Below are positions 4,133 through 6,659 of a DNA stretch of 6,659 bases, piece after piece. Positions within the stretch are counted from its first letter, which is position 1. Each line of letters starts with the position of its first letter. Origin of the DNA: a candidate division FCPU426 bacterium (GTDB taxonomy: Bacteria > Oederibacteriota > PGYV01 > Palsa-1178); assembly GCA_003167475.1 (NCBI GenBank), contig PMTB01000115.1, positions 1-6,659 of the forward strand, given 5' to 3'. The notes under the pieces are model-generated. The model made no database searches and had not been told where the DNA came from. It was given only the letters and a program-made list of their open reading frames with translations. Both the position numbers and the translations under genes were made by a program.

Positions 4133-6541
4133 TTATTCCGTGAGTTTTTTAGCCAGTTTTACCGCGTCGTACGCGTCCTTCGAGTACCCGTCCGCGCCTA
4201 TTTCCTTCGCGTAGCTTTCTGTCACGACGGCGCCGCCTATCATGAACCTGCAGTCAAGGCCTTTTTTCTTTGCCATGCTGATCACGGTTTTCATTTCTAT
4301 CATTGTCGTGGTCATAAGGGCCGATAAAGCAACCAGTTTCGCCCCGGTTTCCCTGACCTTTTCTATTATGGTGAATTCATGAACGTCTTTGCCGAGGTCT
4401 ATGACCTCAAAACCATAATTTTTAAGCATTAGGGCCACAATGTTCTTGCCGATATCATGGATGTCGCCCTTAACGGTCGCAATTAAAACTATTTTCTTCT
4501 CTGCTTTTTCACCGGGTTCGGCTTTCAAGAGCGGCTCTATAATGGAAAAAGCCGCCTTCATGGCGTCGGCGCTCGCTATCAACTGGGGCAAAAAGTATGT
4601 TTTTTTCTCGTAAAGGTCTCCCACGTGGCTTATGGCGGGGATTAATTTTTTATCCACGATATCAGAGGGCTTTTCCCCGGCCTTTAAAGCCCGGTCTATG
4701 AGGGCCTTAATTGATTCCGCGTTACCGTTAACAACGGCGTCATATATGGTTTCCTGCGCCGCCACCGCTGATTTTACGGATGCACCCTGCGCCTGGCCCG
4801 AAAACCTTTTGACATACAACGCGCTTTTCTTATCCTTCATGGAAAGCACATCGGAAGCCGATTTTATGTTCATCAGCAGGTCCAGCGACGGGTTGGCTAT
4901 CGCCATTGTAAGGCCGCGGTCTATGGCCATGGCGAGGAACGCGGAATTGACATAACCGCGTTCAGGCAGGCCAAATGACACGTTGGAAAGCCCGACTATG
5001 GTGTTAAATCCGTTCCTTGAAGAGCTTGCTATCAGTTTTAAAGTTTCCGACGCCGCTTCCTGCGCCGATGAAACCGTCATAACCAACCCGTCTATGATTA
5101 TATCCTTATTTGTAAATCCAAGTTTTTTTGCCGCGGAATAAACCTTGTTCACAACAACCTGTCTTTTTTCCGCCGTCTCGGGCACGCCTTTGCTTCCCAG
5201 CGGCAGAAGCACGAACATTGCGCCGTATTTCGCCGCGATCGGCAGGAGCTTTTTCATCTTTTCAGGTTCGCCTGAAATGGAATTGATAAGCGCCCGTCCC
5301 GGATATATCCGGAGCGCGGCTTCGATAACTTCAAATGACGGCGAATCTATGCATAAAGGAAGCTCGCTGAATGAGCTTAAAAGTTCGATTGTTTTTACCA
5401 TCACTTCTTTTTCATTGATACCGGGCATGCCCACATTGACATCCAGCACCAGAGCGCCCCGATGGGCCTGCTCCGAGGCAAATTTCCTGACTTCCTCGGT
5501 CTTCCCGGTCTTAAGTTCTTCCTGGAGCTGCTTTTTTCCGGTCGGGTTTATGCGTTCCCCGACGACAACCACCGGGATATCACAGGATATGAATACAGTT
5601 TTCCTGGCCGAAGTTATGGCGCTGTATGAAGCTGCCTGCCGCTTTAAAACTTTCACGTTTTTCAACTGCTTTGAAATACCGGAAATGCATTCCGGGGACG
5701 TGCCGCAACAGCCTCCTATAAAGCTGACCCCGGCCTTTACAAAAGGCTTTGTATAAGCGGAAAATGCCTTTGCGTCCATGTCAAAAACCGTCTTACCGTC
5801 TATAAGACGCGGGAGGCCCGCGTTTGGTTTTGCCATCAAAGGTACCTTGGCGTAAGGTTTCATAAGTTCTATTACTTTCACCATCTCAGCCGGGCCGGTT
5901 GAGCAATTTACCCCGACTATATCAGCCCCGAGCGACTGAAGCGTTATAAGTGCCGTGACCGGGTCTGTTCCGGTTAAGGTCCTCATGTCCTTGTCAAATG
6001 TCATGGACACTATAACTGGCTTGTTTGAGAGTTCTTTGCATGCAAGCAGAGCCGCCCTGGCCTCCTGTATGTCTATCATGGTCTCGATGACAAAAAGATC
6101 GACCCCGCCTTTTTCAAGACCTTTGACCTGTTCCTTGAAATAACCGACGCATGTTTCAAACGGCATATCACCGAAAGGCTTCGGGAAATGTCCTGTAGGG
6201 CCTATATCGCCGGCCACCAGCCCGTCTTTGCCTATGGCTTTTCTTGAAATGCGGGCAAGCGCCTCGTTGATCTTAAGCACATCATTGCCCAGGCCAAATT
6301 CATCAAGTTTCGGCCTGGTGCCGCCGAGAGTGAAAGTGTAAAGTATCTGCGTCCCGGCTTTGACATATTCTTTCTGAAGTTCTATAAGGTGCCGTGGGTT
6401 GTCGATGGCCCACTTTTCCGGACAAACGCCCTGCGGCATCCCGCGCCTCTGCATGGCAACGCCGGTAGACCCGTCGAGCACGACAACGCCTTTTTTTATG
6501 AGGTCTGAAAGTTTCTTTTTTGGATCGGTTTTTTTTGCCAT
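4133..6541 (-). CDS. metH: Short-form cobalamin-dependent methionine synthase (MetH) lacking the reactivation domain
   Basis: Methyl transfer from methyltetrahydrofolate through protein-bound cobalamin to homocysteine. In 802-residue numbering the modules are: homocysteine/zinc barrel 1-300, with Cys213 in GVNCSTGP and the pair Cys278-Cys279 in GGCCGT; pterin-binding barrel about 320-580, with VGERINPTG and GLSNVSFGLPER; B12 cap about 590-680, with YFLPQLIASADAMKAAF; and B12-binding Rossmann domain 682-802, with Asp693, His695 and Gly698 in GDIHDIGKN, His695 being the lower cobalt ligand. The AdoMet-dependent reactivation domain of E. coli MetH (1227 residues) is absent, as in Thermotoga. The motif after the first helices reads TFTLGG where typical MetH has TNTFGA, so another thiol acceptor is possible. 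The ATG at 6541 suits the AAAGGA better than the ATG at 6547, which is only three bases from it. No cobalamin or SAM riboswitch is seen upstream. Confidence 0.88.
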   Translation of the reverse strand: MAKKTDPKKKLSDLIKKGVVVLDGSTGVAMQRRGMPQGVCPEKWAIDNPRHLIELQKEYVKAGTQILYTFTLGGTRPKLDEFGLGNDVLKINEALARISRKAIGKDGLVAGDIGPTGHFPKPFGDMPFETCVGYFKEQVKGLEKGGVDLFVIETMIDIQEARAALLACKELSNKPVIVSMTFDKDMRTLTGTDPVTALITLQSLGADIVGVNCSTGPAEMVKVIELMKPYAKVPLMAKPNAGLPRLIDGKTVFDMDAKAFSAYTKPFVKAGVSFIGGCCGTSPECISGISKQLKNVKVLKRQAASYSAITSARKTVFISCDIPVVVVGERINPTGKKQLQEELKTGKTEEVRKFASEQAHRGALVLDVNVGMPGINEKEVMVKTIELLSSFSELPLCIDSPSFEVIEAALRIYPGRALINSISGEPEKMKKLLPIAAKYGAMFVLLPLGSKGVPETAEKRQVVVNKVYSAAKKLGFTNKDIIIDGLVMTVSSAQEAASETLKLIASSSRNGFNTIVGLSNVSFGLPERGYVNSAFLAMAIDRGLTMAIANPSLDLLMNIKSASDVLSMKDKKSALYVKRFSGQAQGASVKSAVAAQETIYDAVVNGNAESIKALIDRALKAGEKPSDIVDKKLIPAISHVGDLYEKKTYFLPQLIASADAMKAAFSIIEPLLKAEPGEKAEKKIVLIATVKGDIHDIGKNIVALMLKNYGFEVIDLGKDVHEFTIIEKVRETGAKLVALSALMTTTMIEMKTVISMAKKKGLDCRFMIGGAVVTESYAKEIGADGYSKDAYDAVKLAKKLTE

Positions 6542-6659
6542 TATCATCAGTCCTTTCAGGTTTCTTGTTTATGTATTTTATTCATCCAATTCGCTTTTCG
6601 ACAATTCGCAATTCCCCCATGATGCTGTCCGTAGACCCATTAAATCCATGTAATTCTTT
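6542..6659. other. Upstream region of metH, with short direct repeats and a possible gene tail
   Basis: The AAAGGA ribosome binding site of metH is at 6551-6556 (minus strand). CAATTCGC occurs twice (6587-6594 and 6602-6609), and a partial copy overlaps the second. On the minus strand a frame is open from the window edge (6658) to a TAA at 6580-6578, giving 26 residues that end SKSELDE; this could be the end of an upstream gene but is too short to judge. I see no clear promoter, riboswitch or terminator. Confidence 0.3.

Noticed and set aside
5145..5756. 203-codon plus-strand open frame
   Set aside because: It lies wholly antisense to the well-supported metH and its translation has no domain pattern; it is a codon-bias shadow.
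6542..6659. Cobalamin or SAM riboswitch upstream of metH
   Set aside because: No B12-box, S-box core sequence or expression-platform hairpin is visible in the 118 bases available; one further upstream cannot be excluded.
1..6659. CRISPR array, tRNA, rRNA or integrase with attachment sites
   Set aside because: No regularly spaced repeats, no tRNA-like cloverleaf, no rRNA core sequence and no recombinase were seen on either strand.

Overview
All genes I can support in this 6.66 kb window lie on the minus strand, so they are read from high to low coordinates. The window suggests an anaerobic Gram-negative (diderm) bacterium of moderate G+C. It carries an [FeFe]-hydrogenase maturase with its usual small companion gene, a signal-peptide-bearing outer-membrane beta-barrel protein, and a short-form cobalamin methionine synthase. 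No rRNA, tRNA or other lineage marker is present, so the phylum cannot be fixed. An uncultured lineage of the Elusimicrobiota/Omnitrophota kind is only a guess from style and gene content.

Layout in order of transcription. (1) 6541-4133: MetH-like cobalamin-dependent methyltransferase with homocysteine, pterin, B12-cap and B12-binding modules and no C-terminal reactivation domain. (2) 4033-3605: small four-helix membrane protein of the DUF1761 type. (3) 3443-2580: 287-residue protein of unknown function with a DUF4145-like helical C-terminus, behind an extended -10 promoter and a roughly 100-nt leader that contains an inverted repeat. (4) 2421-1330: outer-membrane barrel of the BamA/TamA surface-antigen type without POTRA domains. 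(5) 1308-1174: nested palindromic repeat of a dispersed family, just past the barrel gene stop. (6) 1128-912: regulatory region with a near-consensus sigma70-type promoter, a dyad around its -35 box, and a roughly 180-nt leader ending in a terminator-like hairpin. (7) 911-624 and 603-1: TM1266-family protein followed 20 bp later by hydG, which runs off the window at residue 201.

The clearest functional unit is the TM1266-family gene plus hydG. This is the same order as TM1266-TM1267 in Thermotoga maritima, and hydE and/or hydF may follow beyond position 1. The most interesting material is the non-coding DNA in front of it. A dyad flanks the -35 box, and the leader hairpin can be replaced by a competing upstream pairing, which is the layout of an attenuator or riboswitch. 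I could not match the leader to a known riboswitch class. The remaining genes look like separate transcription units with gaps of about 100-160 bp, and nothing in the sequence ties MetH or the barrel to hydrogenase maturation.
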